Assembly: GCF_039544005.1 (NCBI RefSeq)
Contig: NZ_BAABKV010000001.1
Span: 6,882,001-6,946,000, forward strand
Origin: Kitasatospora paranensis
GTDB taxonomy: Bacteria > Actinomycetota > Actinomycetes > Streptomycetales > Streptomycetaceae
DNA: 64,000 nt
Direction of reading: 5' to 3'
Positions 34,787-45,002 of this stretch are shown in pieces. Numbering within the stretch: the first letter of the stretch is position 1; every line of letters starts with the position of its first letter. The notes under the pieces were generated by a model. It did no database searches and was not told the DNA's origin. It saw nothing but the letters and a program-made list of their open reading frames with translations. Made by a program: the position numbers and the translations under genes.

Positions 34787-34948
34787 AGCGTGAGTGCAGA
34801 TCCGGCGGCGCCGTGCCCCACCCACCGCCCGGCCCGCCGTTCTGCGCTAACCTCCCGGGCCGGGCAGATCCCCGCCCGGGCCCTCAGGCCGGGCACCGGT
34901 GCCAACCCTCGACTCGCACCGGGCACAAACGATGGGGAGAACCCGCAC

Positions 34949-35449
34949 ATGGGCATGAGTGTGATCATCTCGCCGGCGACGCAGGACGACGCGGAGCAGA
35001 TCCTCAAGTTGCAGTACCTCGGCTACCAGTCCGAGGCGGAGCTCTACGGCGACTGGGGGCTGGACGCCCTCACCCAGAGCCTGGAGAGCCTGCGCGCGGA
35101 GCTGGCCGACAGCCACGTCCTGGTGGCCCGGCTCGGCGACGAGGTCGTCGGCACCGTCCGCGGCCGGGTCGACGCGGACGGCACCGGCCGGATCGGCCGC
35201 CTGGTCGTCCACCCCCGGATGCAGCGGCACGGCCTGGGCCGGCGGCTCCTGGAGGGCGTCGAGCAGAGCCTGCTGGACGAGAGCGACGTGCGGGCCTTCG
35301 AGCTGTTCACCGGCCACCGCAGCCTCGGCAACCTGCGGCTGTACGCCCGTCAGGGGTACCGCCAGAGCGCGGTGCGCGAGGTCAGCGGCCGACTGTCCGT
35401 GGTGACCCTCAGCAAGCCGGTGGCCGTCCCGCTGGCGGCCACCGCCTGA
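34949..35449 (+). CDS. GNAT family N-acetyltransferase
   Basis: 166 residues from ATG 34949, with GGGGAG upstream; an ATG six bases later is also possible. Acetyl-CoA loop VHPRMQRHGLGRRLLEGVE and C-terminal SLGNLRLYARQGYR. Substrate unknown. Followed by a 17-bp stem terminator at 35465-35502. Confidence 0.8.
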   Translation: MGMSVIISPATQDDAEQILKLQYLGYQSEAELYGDWGLDALTQSLESLRAELADSHVLVARLGDEVVGTVRGRVDADGTGRIGRLVVHPRMQRHGLGRRLLEGVEQSLLDESDVRAFELFTGHRSLGNLRLYARQGYRQSAVREVSGRLSVVTLSKPVAVPLAATA

Positions 35450-35464
35450 TCGACGCGTGCTGCC

Positions 35465-35502
35465 GCGACGGCGCCCGACCCGCCCGGGTCGGGCGCCGTC
35501 GC
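35465..35502. terminator. Terminator after GNAT gene
   Basis: Perfect 17-bp stem with a 4-nt loop (35465-35481 with 35486-35502), isolating the met leader from upstream transcription. Confidence 0.7.
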
Positions 35503-35552
35503 GCTTGCGGCACAAGGGTCGTGTCCGCATTCCGGACAAGAGGTCCTGACTT

Positions 35553-35582
35553 TTGGGACCGGGTCGGAATGTCTGATTTACT
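35553..35582 (+). promoter_or_regulatory. Candidate promoter for a leaderless leader peptide upstream of metN
   Basis: TTGGGA (35553-35558), an 18-bp spacer and TTTACT (35577-35582), seven bases before the leader-peptide ATG at 35590. No Shine-Dalgarno sequence is present. GGTCC/GGACC half-sites (35542-35560) overlap the -35. Confidence 0.4.
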
Positions 35583-35589
35583 TGCTCGC

Positions 35590-35676
35590 ATGACAGCGAC
35601 CACGACATGCATCCCCACCGGCGCCACGCCGGCAGGTGAGACGCGCATGTGCCGCTGTCTCATGTGTCACCACTGA
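35590..35676 (+). CDS. Cys/Met-rich leader peptide upstream of metNIQ
   Basis: A 28-codon frame ending MCRCLMCHH with four Cys (three in the last nine residues) and three Met, about 270 nt before metN in the same direction. Cysteine-rich leaderless short ORFs act as attenuators of sulfur-related operons in mycobacteria, and here the target is a predicted methionine importer. GC-rich hairpins at 35719-35738 and 35743-35759 follow its stop. Its translation is inferred, not shown. Confidence 0.55.
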   Translation: MTATTTCIPTGATPAGETRMCRCLMCHH

Positions 35677-35947
35677 GGGCCATCGTCCCTCTTCCGGCCA
35701 CCGGCCGGGAGTGACCCCGCTCGCGCCCCGAAGCGAGCCACCGCGCCGCCGAGCGGCGCTCCCGAGGCCCACGCGCCGCCGACGAACCGTCAGGGCAGAC
35801 CGCCCGTACCCGTCCGCGCCGCCGACCGGCCGCCACCGACGTACGGCGACCCGCCACCCCCGTCCTCCGGCGTGCCCGCGCACGCCGCGGAACAGCCCCG
35901 GCGCGCCCGGCCACGAGCCGTTCGCCCCCGACCTACGGAAAGCAGCC

Positions 35948-36969
35948 GTGATCACCACCAAGGACCTCACGAAGGTCTACCGTTCCCGCGGCCGAGAGGT
36001 CACCGCCCTCGACGGCGTCGACCTGCACGTCCGTCCGGGCGAGGTCTACGGAGTCGTCGGCACCAGCGGTGCCGGCAAGTCCACCCTCATCCGCTGCGTG
36101 AACATGCTGGAGCGGCCCACCTCCGGCAGCGTCACCGTGGACGGCGTCGAACTGACCGCGCTGCCCGGCGGCGAGAACCGCGCCGGACGCGAACTGCGCG
36201 AGGCCCGCCGCCGGATCGGCATGGTCTTCCAGCACTTCAACCTGCTCTCCTCGCGCACCGCCCAGGAGAACGTCGAACTGCCGCTGGAGATCATCGGCCT
36301 GGACCGCACCGAGCGCCGCCGCAAGGCCGCCGAACTGCTCGACCTGGTCGGCCTCGCCGACCGGGCCCGCAGCTACCCCGGCCAGCTCTCCGGCGGCCAG
36401 AAGCAGCGCGTCGGCATCGCCCGCGCCCTGGCCGGCGACCCCAAGGTGCTGCTCTCCGACGAGGCCACCAGCGCCCTCGACCCGGAGACCACCCGGTCGA
36501 TCCTGGCCCTGCTGCGCGACCTCAACCGCCAACTCGGCCTCACCGTGCTGCTGATCACCCACGAGATGGACGTCATCAAGTCGGTCTGCGACTCCGCGGC
36601 CCTGATGCGCGGCGGCCGGATCGTCGAGGCCGGGCAGCTCACCGACCTGCTCGCCACCGGCGGCTCCCGGCTGGCCCGCGACCTCTTCCCGCTCGGCGAG
36701 TTCGCCTCCGGCCACCCCGGCCGGACCGTCCTGGAGATCACCTTCCAGGGCGACGCGCCCGCCCAGCCGTTCGTGTCCCAGCTCGCCCGCACCTACCAGA
36801 TCGACATCAACATCCTGGGTGCCGCGGTGGAGACCGTCGCCGACCGGATGGTCGGCCGGATGCGGGTCGAACTGCCCGGCGGACACCAGGACAACGTCGT
36901 CCCGATCGGCTACCTGCGCGAGCAGGGACTCCAGGTCGAGGTGCTCGACGGCAAGGGGCGGCGGCATGA
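35948..36969 (+). CDS. metN: Methionine ABC transporter ATP-binding protein (single-base frameshift)
   Basis: Energises D/L-methionine import with MetI and MetQ. Walker A GTSGAGKST, signature LSGGQKQRVGIARAL, Walker B VLLSDEATSALD and the MetN-type C-terminal NIL domain (RTVLEITFQGDA to LQVEVLDGKG). GTG 35948. The last codons are out of frame: one added G in the run 36955-36958 gives DGKGAAA followed by TGA at 36967, overlapping the metI ATG as expected. As written the frame reads through into metI sequence. Confidence 0.93.
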
Positions 36970-37703
36970 CCTGGGACCAGATGCAGGAACTGCTGTGGCC
37001 CGCCACCTGGGAGACCCTCCGGATGGTCGGCGTCGCCTCGCTCGCCACCGTGCTGCTCGGACTTCCGCTCGGCGTGCTGCTCGTCCTCACCGACCGCGGC
37101 GGCCTGCTGCAGAACCTGCCCTTCAACCGGGTGCTCGGCGCGGTCGTCAACATCGGCCGCTCGCTGCCCTTCATCATCCTCATGGTGGCGCTCCAGACCT
37201 TCACCAGGTCGCTGGCGGGCACCACCATCGGCTGGCAGGCCGCCACCGTGCCGCTCACCATCGGCGCCATCCCGTTCTTCGCCCGGCTGGTCGAGACCGC
37301 CGTCCGCGAGGTGGACGGCGGCCTGGTCGAGGCCGTCCAGTCGATGGGCGGCTCCACGTGGACGATCGTGCGCAAGGCGCTGCTCCCCGAGTCGCTGCCC
37401 GCCCTCGTCTCCTCCGCGACCACCACCGTCATCGCCCTCGTCGGCTACTCGGCGATGGCCGGCGTGGTCGGCGGCGGCGGCCTCGGCGACCTCGCCGTCC
37501 GGTACGGCTACCTGCGCTTCGAGACCGGCTTCATGTGGGTGATCATCGCCGAACTGGTGGTGGTCGTCACCGCCGTCCAGCTCGCCGGCGACCTGGCCGC
37601 CCGCCGGCTCGGCCGCCGCGGAGCCCGCCCGGCCCGCACCCGCCTGCTCAGGCCCGCCCGGCGCCCCGCCGAGGAGCCCGCCACCGGCAGCGCCGCCGGC
37701 TGA
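36966..37703 (+). CDS. metI: Methionine ABC transporter permease
   Basis: 245 residues, five predicted membrane helices. Binding-protein-dependent transport signature AVQSMGGSTWTIVRKALLPESLP (EAA loop) and MAGVVGGGGLGDLAVRYGY. ATG 36966 overlaps the end of metN. Membrane-embedded channel of MetNIQ. Confidence 0.94.
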   Translation: MTWDQMQELLWPATWETLRMVGVASLATVLLGLPLGVLLVLTDRGGLLQNLPFNRVLGAVVNIGRSLPFIILMVALQTFTRSLAGTTIGWQAATVPLTIGAIPFFARLVETAVREVDGGLVEAVQSMGGSTWTIVRKALLPESLPALVSSATTTVIALVGYSAMAGVVGGGGLGDLAVRYGYLRFETGFMWVIIAELVVVVTAVQLAGDLAARRLGRRGARPARTRLLRPARRPAEEPATGSAAG

Positions 37704-37799
37704 CCGCCCGCCCACCCCGGGCACCCCCAGACCCCGGCCCCTGTCCGACGGACCGGCCGATCCCACCGCACCACCGCACCACGGAGAAAGGCACTTTTC

Positions 37800-38635
37800 G
37801 TGCGTAACATCCTGAAGTTCACCAGCGTCCTCGCCACCGCCGGCCTCGCCCTCTCGGTCGCCGCCTGCTCCAGCAGCGGCTCCGCCGACTCGGCCGCGAG
37901 CGCCGACCCGGGCAAGCCGCTGGTCGTCGTCGCCAGCCCCACCCCGCACGCCCAGATCCTCGACTACGTCAAGAAGAACCTCGCCGACAAGGCCGGGCTC
38001 ACGCTCGACGTCAAGGTGGTCACCGACTACGTGACCCCCAACACCGCGGTGCAGGACGGCTCGGCGGACGCCAACTACTTCCAGCACGTCCCGTACCTCG
38101 ACGACTTCAACAAGAAGCAGGGCACCGACATCGTCTCCGCCGGTGCCGTCCACCTGGAGCCGCTCGGCCTCTACTCCAAGAAGGTCAAGGCCGTCACCGA
38201 GCTCAAGGACGGCGCCGAGGTCGGCGTCCCCAACGACGCCACCAACGAGGGCCGCGCGCTCAAGCTGCTCGCCGACAACGACGTCATCACCCTCAAGTCC
38301 GGCGCCGGCACCACCGCCACCCCCCAGGACATCGCGAGCAACCCCAAGCACCTGAAGTTCAAGGAGCTGGAGGCGGCCCAGCTGCCCCGCTCGCTCGGCG
38401 ACCTCGACGCCGCCGTCATCAACGGCAACTACGCCCTCGACGGCGGCCTGAAGCCCGCCAAGGACGCCATCGTGCTGGAGAAGGCCGCGGGCAACCCGTA
38501 CGCCAACATCCTCGCCGTGAAGAAGGGCCACGAGAACGACCCGCGGGTCCAGAAGCTCGCCAAGCTGCTGGCCTCCCCGAGGTCAAGAAGTACATCGAGG
38601 ACACCTTCAACGGCTCGGTGATCCCCGCCTCCTGA
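37800..38635 (+). CDS. metQ: Methionine-binding lipoprotein (single-base frameshift)
   Basis: The substrate-binding component. Signal peptide with lipobox VAAC (LSVAACSSSG), NlpA/MetQ-family body (VVVASPTPHAQILDYVK, DANYFQHVPYLDDFNKKQG, DLDAAVINGNYAL). The end is out of frame: one C added to the run 38575-38578 restores SPEVKKYIEDTFNGSVIPAS and a stop at 38635, 278 residues. Confidence 0.93.
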
Positions 38636-38820
38636 CCCGTCGCAGCACGCCCGCCGGGCCCCCGCCGCACCCGCGGCCGGGGCCCGGCGGCGCAGTATGC
38701 GCCCACCACCGCCGTGTCGGGGGGCGATCTGACGGCCCGTCGCCGGAATGCCGGTACCCTGGCTGGCCCGTACAGAGGCGGGGCGTACGGTGTGTCCACG
38801 ACCCGGCGAGGAGAGACGGC

Positions 38821-39468
38821 ATGGCAGCGAGCTTCCCCGAGACGGCCATCAGCACGGAACGGCTGTTGCTGCGCCCGCTCGACGACGGCGACACGGCGGG
38901 CCTGGTCGCGATGGCCGCCGACGAGCAGGTCCAGGCCTGGACGGACCTCGCCGCGCCGTTCACCGAGGCGCACGCCCGCGACTGGATCCGCCGGATCGCC
39001 CCCACCCGCCGCGCCGACGGCAGCGGCATCGTCTTCGCCGTCACCGAACACCTCACCCAGCGCCTGGTCGGCCTCGCCGACCTGCGCGCCACCGACTGGC
39101 GGCTGCGCTCCACCGAGCTGGGCTTCCTCACCGCCGCCTGGGCGCGCGGCGAGGGATACGCCGGCGAGGCCGCCCTCGGCGTCGCCCAGTGGCTCTTCGA
39201 GGACCGCGGCTTCCTCCGCCTCGAACTGCGCACCGCCGCCGGCAACATCGCCGGCCAGCAGGTCGCCCAGAAGATCGGCGCGATCAGCGAGGGCGTGCTG
39301 CGCAGCGCCTGGATAGTCCGCGGCGAGGAGTACGCCGGATCCTCGCCCGCCCGCCGCGGCGCCGCCGACGACCGCACCGACCTCATCCTCTGGAGCCTGC
39401 TGCCCGAGGACCTGGAAGTCCCGCAGGACGACGGGCGGGCCGAGCACCGCTACGTCCTGCACGACTGA
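38821..39468 (+). CDS. RimJ/RimL-type GNAT acetyltransferase
   Basis: 215 residues. Starts with TERLLLRPLDDGDTAGLV, and the CoA-binding part is AWARGEGYAGEAALGVAQWLF and NIAGQQVAQKIGAISEGVL. Resembles N-terminal ribosomal-protein or small-molecule acetyltransferases; substrate unknown. Between metQ and cobL. Confidence 0.78.
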   Translation: MAASFPETAISTERLLLRPLDDGDTAGLVAMAADEQVQAWTDLAAPFTEAHARDWIRRIAPTRRADGSGIVFAVTEHLTQRLVGLADLRATDWRLRSTELGFLTAAWARGEGYAGEAALGVAQWLFEDRGFLRLELRTAAGNIAGQQVAQKIGAISEGVLRSAWIVRGEEYAGSSPARRGAADDRTDLILWSLLPEDLEVPQDDGRAEHRYVLHD

Positions 39469-39608
39469 CCCGCCCGGCACGCTCCCGATCCGCCGGCCGT
39501 GCCGCGAACCGCCCCGCCACCGGGTAGCCTCTGCACCTGGACGTGCCGCAGGCCCTGCGCCGCGCCGTCCGACGTCGGGGCGGACCGGGTGAGGGAGAAC
39601 TGCCGCAG

Positions 39609-40862
39609 ATGGCTGACCGGATCACGGTCATCGGGTGGGACGGCACGCCGCTGACCGAGGCCGCCGCCACCGCGCTCGCCGGGGCCACCCTGGTCGCCGG
39701 AGCGCCGTACCAGCTCAACGCACTGCCCGTACCGGCCACCGCCGAGCGGATCGCCCTCGGCAGTGTGCAGGCCGCCGCCCGCCGCATCGCCGAGCACCGC
39801 GGCACCGCCGTCGTCGTCGCCGAGGGCGACCCCGGCTTCTTCGGCGTCGTGCGCACCCTGCGCAGCCCCGAGTACGGACTCGAACTCGAGGTGCTGCCGG
39901 CCGTCTCCTCGGTCGCCGCCGCCTTCGCCAGGGCCGGCATGCCGTGGGAGGACGCCCAGGTCGTCTCCGCCCACGGCGGACGGCTGCGCCGCGCCGCCAA
40001 CGTCTGCCGGGCGCACCCGAAGGTCGCCGTCCTCACCACCGCCGAGGCCGGGCCCAGCGAACTCGCCCTGATGCTGCGCGGCGTGCACCGCACCTTCGTG
40101 GTCTGCGAGGCGCTCGGCACCCCCGACGAGGACGTCACCGTGCTCACCTCCGACCGGGTGCCCGACCACGACTGGCGCGACCCCAGCGTCGTCCTGGTCA
40201 TCGGCGGCTCCAACCACCACGCCGTCGACGAGCCCGCGGGCTGGCTCGCCGGCCGCCCGATCGGCTTCCCGGCCGCCGAACGCGGCTGGGCACTGCCCGG
40301 CGAGGTCTACGCGGCGGCCGAACCCGGCCGGGAGGCCGACGAGCCCGACCACGCCCTCCCGCCGCACGTCCGCGCGCTCGTCCTGGCCCGGCTCGGCCCG
40401 CTCCCCGGCGACCTCGTCTGGACGGTCGGGGCCGGCAGCGGAGCGCTCGCCGTCGAGACCGCCCGGTTCGGCGCCGCCGTCGTGGCCGTCGACGCCGACC
40501 TCGCCGCGTGCGCCCGGATCGGGGTCAACGCCCGCCGCCACGGCGTCGAGGTCGACGTGGTGCACGGCGCCGGTGAGGACGTCCTCGGCGAACTCCCCGA
40601 ACCCGACGCGGTCGCGGTGGAGCACGGCGGCGCACAGGTGGTGCGCGCGGTGCTCACCAGGCGCCCCGAGCGCCTGGTCGCCGTCGCGCACACCTTCGCC
40701 GAGGCCGAGGAGATCAGGTCCGCCCTGGCCGGCGCCGGGTACCGCACCGACGGCCTGCTGCTGCAGGCCGCGCCGCTGCGCCCCGGCGACGGGGCCCCGG
40801 CCGGACTGGCCCCGGGCCCCGGCAGCCACACCATGGTGCTCTGGGCCGAACAGGCCTTCTGA
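39609..40862 (+). CDS. cobL: Precorrin-6Y C5,15-methyltransferase (decarboxylating)
   Basis: 417 residues. N-terminal CbiE tetrapyrrole methylase domain (ITVIGWDGTPLTEAA, VAEGDPGFFGVVRTL) fused to a C-terminal CbiT SAM methyltransferase domain (LVWTVGAGSGALAVETA, VAVDADLAACARIGVNA). It methylates C5 and C15 and decarboxylates the C12 acetate in aerobic-type cobalamin synthesis. ATG 39609 has GAGGGAG 18 nt upstream; an in-frame GTG at 39543 is less likely. Confidence 0.92.
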   Translation: MADRITVIGWDGTPLTEAAATALAGATLVAGAPYQLNALPVPATAERIALGSVQAAARRIAEHRGTAVVVAEGDPGFFGVVRTLRSPEYGLELEVLPAVSSVAAAFARAGMPWEDAQVVSAHGGRLRRAANVCRAHPKVAVLTTAEAGPSELALMLRGVHRTFVVCEALGTPDEDVTVLTSDRVPDHDWRDPSVVLVIGGSNHHAVDEPAGWLAGRPIGFPAAERGWALPGEVYAAAEPGREADEPDHALPPHVRALVLARLGPLPGDLVWTVGAGSGALAVETARFGAAVVAVDADLAACARIGVNARRHGVEVDVVHGAGEDVLGELPEPDAVAVEHGGAQVVRAVLTRRPERLVAVAHTFAEAEEIRSALAGAGYRTDGLLLQAAPLRPGDGAPAGLAPGPGSHTMVLWAEQAF

Positions 40863-41234
40863 CGGTTCGTACGCCCGATCCGGGACCGGGCCCGCCACGG
40901 GTGATCCCCGTCGCATCCGGACACCGATTCGAGAGCGTGTCGGCCCCGGCCGGTAGGGTGGCGTCCTGGTTGCGCACGGCGATCGGTGCACCGTGCCCCC
41001 GGTACGGTCGGCCCCTTTGACGCGGTGCAACCCCTGGGGCGCCGCCCGCGGGCATTCGACGGGGCGCAGGTCGGGCCGGAAGAATGCCGTGGGGCCCGGC
41101 ACGGTCGTGCCGGTTGCCCCGGCTTGTCGTTAATTCTGATGGCGCGCCACCCGGGACGGGTGGTGTGCAGGGGTGGCAGCGGTCGGCGATCGCGTCGCCG
41201 AGGACGCGCAAGCGGCCTGGAAGGAGCTTTGGAC
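40863..41234. other. 372-bp gap between cobL and cobT, no clear feature
   Basis: GC-rich with several hairpin-forming repeats. I looked for a cobalamin riboswitch B12-box and core and did not see one, nor an obvious terminator. The GGAAGGAG before 41235 is the cobT ribosome binding site. Confidence 0.5.
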
Positions 41235-44200
41235 ATGACCGATGGCGGCCACCTCCCGAGCGATGCCTCTCTCGTACCTCAGAGCGGGCAGCGAACGGAC
41301 GCGCCGGACCAGCCGGTCGGCATCGCCGACCCGCTGACCGACCCGTTGACCGGGCCGCTGCCCGGCGGGGGCCTGCCCGGCGGCGGGGCCTGGCCGGGCG
41401 AGCACCGGCCGGCGTACACCTTCCTCGACCAGCTGGACGAGGAGGACGACGTCCTGCTCATGCCCGGTCCGCAGACCGCCTGGGGCGACGCGATCGCCCA
41501 CGGCGCCGTCGAGACCGTCATGGTCGAGGCGGCCGCCGGGCCGGCCGTGGTGCAGCCCGTTCCGGTCCAGCCGGCCGCCGAGGCGTTCGCGCCGATCGCG
41601 ATGCCGCCCGCCGAGGCGGTCGCCCCGGTCGCCGACACCATGTCGCTGCGGACGCTGGAGGACCCGGCCGAGCCCACCGCACCGGTGCCGCCGGGCGTCC
41701 CCGTGGAGCCCTCGTGGCCGCCGCTGCAGCCCCTGTCGGCCGAGGAGCCCGCCGCGGCCGCCGAGCCGGTCGCCGGGCAGGCTCCCGCCGCCGAGCAGAC
41801 CGTCCAGGCGCAGGCCGCCCGCCGGCCCCTGCACGCGGGCCCGCCGATCCCGGACCCGTCGCTGATGACCGGCCACGTGCCCGTCCGCTCGCTGGCCGAC
41901 CGGGGCCCGTCCGGTGCGGCGGGCAGCACGCCCGCGCACGGCGTCCCCGTCCCGGCCGCGGAGCCCGTGGCGCCCGTCCAGCCGCTCCAGCAGCAGCCGG
42001 TCGCCGTGCCGGCCGCCGTGCAGCAGCCCGGGTTCGCTCCGGCGCCCGGCCAGGACGGCACGGCCGGGCCGCAGGCCGTGCAGACCACCGACCCGTCGCC
42101 GGTCGCAGTGGCCGAGCAGCCGGTGGCGGCCGCCGTCACCACCGAGCAGGTCGTGGCGGCCGCGCCGCAGGCCGCGCCCGCCGCCGAGGCGGTCGCCCCG
42201 GTGGCCGCGCCCATCCCGGCCCAGGCCGGCGGCCAGCCGCGCCGGATCGCGGCCTTCCTCGCCGCGCCCGCCCCGCACGGCCTCTCGCCGCTGGTGGAGC
42301 CCGCCGCGGCCCCGGCCCCGCAGGCCGGGACGGGCGTGGAGCCGGCCGCCGTCGTCGCGGAGCCGGCGCTGGTGGTCGAGCCGGTCGCGGCCGACCGGCC
42401 CGCCGTGCAGCCCGCCGCCCGGGCCGACGCCGTGGAGCCGGTCGCGGTCGCCGAGCCGCTCGCCGTCGAGCAGCCCGTTGTCGCCGAGCCGGTCGCGGCC
42501 GAGCCCGTCGCCGAGCAGCCCGTCGTCGCCGAGCCGGTCGCGGTCGAGCCGGTGGCCCCGGCCGCCGCGCCCGTCCAGGCCTCGGACGAGACCCCCGCCG
42601 CCGAACCCGCTGCCGGACCTGCGGGCGAAGCCGTCGCCGAGCCGGTCGCCGAGCCGGTGACGGAGCCCGCCGAGGCCGGGCAGCCGCAGCCCGGGCAGGG
42701 CCAGGAGCCGGAGGCCGAGGCCGTCGCCACGCCCGAGGCCGTCGCCACGCCCGAGGCCGTCGTGGTCGAAGCCGTCGTCGTCGAGGCCCCGGCCGAGTCT
42801 GCGGTGGCCGAGGCCGCGCCCGCCCCGGCGCAGGCACCCGCGCCGGCCGAGCAGGAGCCGACGGCAGAACCCCTGAGAGAGAGCGTTCCGATCGTGGACA
42901 CCGCCGCAGAAGCCCCGGAGTCCGCGGACACCGTCCGGACCGACGGCACCGCCGGGCTCGTCGACGCGGCGCCCGCCCCGGTCGGGCCGGAGTCCGAGGC
43001 CCCGGCCGTCGACGCACCGGCCGTCGACGCACCGATCGCCGCCGAGGCCGACGGCGGGGCCGTGGCCCAGGTCGTGGCCGAGCCGGTCGCCGAGCAGTTG
43101 ATCCCCGCCCCCGCGGCCCCGGTCGACGCCGGGACCCCGGGTGACGACGCCGAGCGCCCGGCGGCGGCCCCGGCTTCGACGAGGCCGGCCGCGAGGCCGT
43201 CCACCAGGTGATCCGCTCGCGCCGCGACGTCCGCAACGGCTTCCGTCCCGACCCGATCCCGCACGAGGTGCTGCTCCGCGTCCTGGAGGCCGCCCACACC
43301 GCGCCCAGCGTCGGCTACTCGCAGCCGTGGGACTTCGTGGTGATCCGCTCCCGCAAGACCCGCCGCAAGATGCACGAACTCGCCGAGCGCCAGCGCAACG
43401 CGTACGCGGACTCGCTGCCCAAGGGCCGCGCCAAGCAGTTCAAGGAAATCAAGATCGAGGCCATCCTCGACACCCCGGTGAACATCGTGGTCACCGCCGA
43501 CCGCACCCGCGGCGGCCGGCATACCCTCGGCCGGCACACCCAGCCTCAGATGGCCCCCTACTCGGCCGCCCTGGCCGTCGAGAACCTCTGGCTGGCCGCC
43601 CGCGCCGAGGGCCTCGGCGTCGGCTGGGTGAGCTTCTTCGACGAGGAGGAGATGGTCCGCGAGCTCGGCCTGCCCGAGCACCTGGACGTCGTCGCCTACC
43701 TCTGCGTCGGCTACGTCGACGCCTTCCCGGACGAGCCGGAGCTCCAGCAGCAGGGCTGGGCGAAGAAGCGCCCGCTGTCGTGGGTCGTCCACGAGGAGCA
43801 GTACGGCAACCGCGCGCTGCCCGGTGAGGAGCCGCACAGCCTGCTCGCCGACACCCTGCGCGGGATCCGCCCGCTGGACGCCAAGTCGCTCGGCGACGCC
43901 TGGGACCGCCAGAAGCGGATGACCAAGCCGGCCGGCTCGCTCGGCGTGCTGGAGATCATCGCGGCGCAGCTCTGCGGCCTCTCCCGCAAGTGCCCGCCGC
44001 CGATCCCGGAGCCCGGCTGCGTCGCGATCTTCGCCGGCGACCACGGGGTGCACGCCCAGGGCGTGACGCCCTGGCCGCAGGAGGTCACCGGCCAGATGGT
44101 CGCGAACTTCCTGGCCGGGGGAGCGGTGGTCAACGCCTTCGCCGCCCAGGTCGGCGCCGAGGTCTGCGTCGTCGACGTGGGCGTCAAGGCCGAGCTGCCG

Positions 44201-44911
44201 GAGGCCATCCAGCAGGGCCGCACCACCGGCCTGCTGCCGCGCAAGGTCAAGCCGGGCACCGACGACATGACGCAGGGCCCCGCGATGACCCGCGAGGAGG
44301 CCGTGCAGGCGATCGAGGTCGGCATCGAGACCGCCCGCGACCTCGTCGCGGCCGGCAACAAGGTGCTGATCACCGGCGACATGGGCATCGCCAACACCAC
44401 CGCGTCGGCGGCGCTGATCTCGGTGTTCACCGGCCTCGACCCGGCCGAGGTCACCGGCCGCGGCACCGGTATCGACGACGCCACGCACGCCCGCAAGGTC
44501 GAGGTGATCCGCGCCGCGCTGGCCCTGCACCAGCCCGACCCGGCCGACCCGATCGGTGTCCTGGCGGCCGTCGGCGGCCTGGAGCACGCGGCGATCGCCG
44601 GCTTCCTGCTGGGCGCGGCCTCGCTGCGCACGCCGGTCATCCTGGACGGCGTGATCGCCGGTTCGGCCGCGCTGGTCGCCAAGGCCGTCGCACCCGAGTC
44701 CCTCGCGGCCTGCATCGCGGGCCACCGCTCGGCCGAGCCGGGCCACCAGGCGGCGCTCGGCAAGCTCGGCCTGCGTCCGCTGATCGACCTGGACCTGCGG
44801 CTCGGCGAGGGCACCGGCGCGCTCCTCGCGCTCCCGCTGGTGCAGAGTGCGGCCCGTGCGATGCACGATGTAGCCACCTTCGACTCCGCAGGCGTCACCG
44901 AGAAGGCCTGA
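41235..44911 (+). CDS. cobT: BluB-CobT fusion with very long low-complexity N-terminus (single-base frameshift)
   Basis: Residues 1 to about 645 are Ala/Pro/Val/Glu-rich, with repeats such as AEPVA and EAVATP and an initial conserved block YTFLDQLDEEDDVLLMPG. A BluB-type nitroreductase domain follows (RRDVRNGFRPDPIP, SVGYSQPWDFVVIRS), forming 5,6-dimethylbenzimidazole from FMN, then CobT (RMTKPAGSLGVLE, FAGDHGVHAQGVTPWP, GMGIANTT-like GDMGIANTTASA, GHRSAEPGH), which makes alpha-ribazole phosphate. One C added at 43168-43171 joins APGFDEAGREAVHQV to the BluB part, giving about 1225 residues. BluB-CobT fusions are known in streptomycetes, and this linker is unusually long. Confidence 0.9.
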
Positions 44912-45002
44912 GCCACCGGCCTCTCGCCCGCACCGGCCCGAGGGCGCGCCGGTGCGGGGGAGAGGCGCTGCCCCCACCATCTCCCACCCAGGAGCCCCGC
45001 CG

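Noticed and set aside
35677..35947. SAM riboswitch before metN
   Set aside because: No SAM-I, SAM-II or SAM-IV core motifs were recognised; only GC-rich hairpins are visible.
35948..37807. MetN-MetI fusion protein
   Set aside because: Read-through is out of the metI frame; a one-base correction restores a normal MetN end overlapping the metI start.
40863..41234. Cobalamin riboswitch before bluB/cobT
   Set aside because: I could not find the B12-box or the conserved core in this gap.
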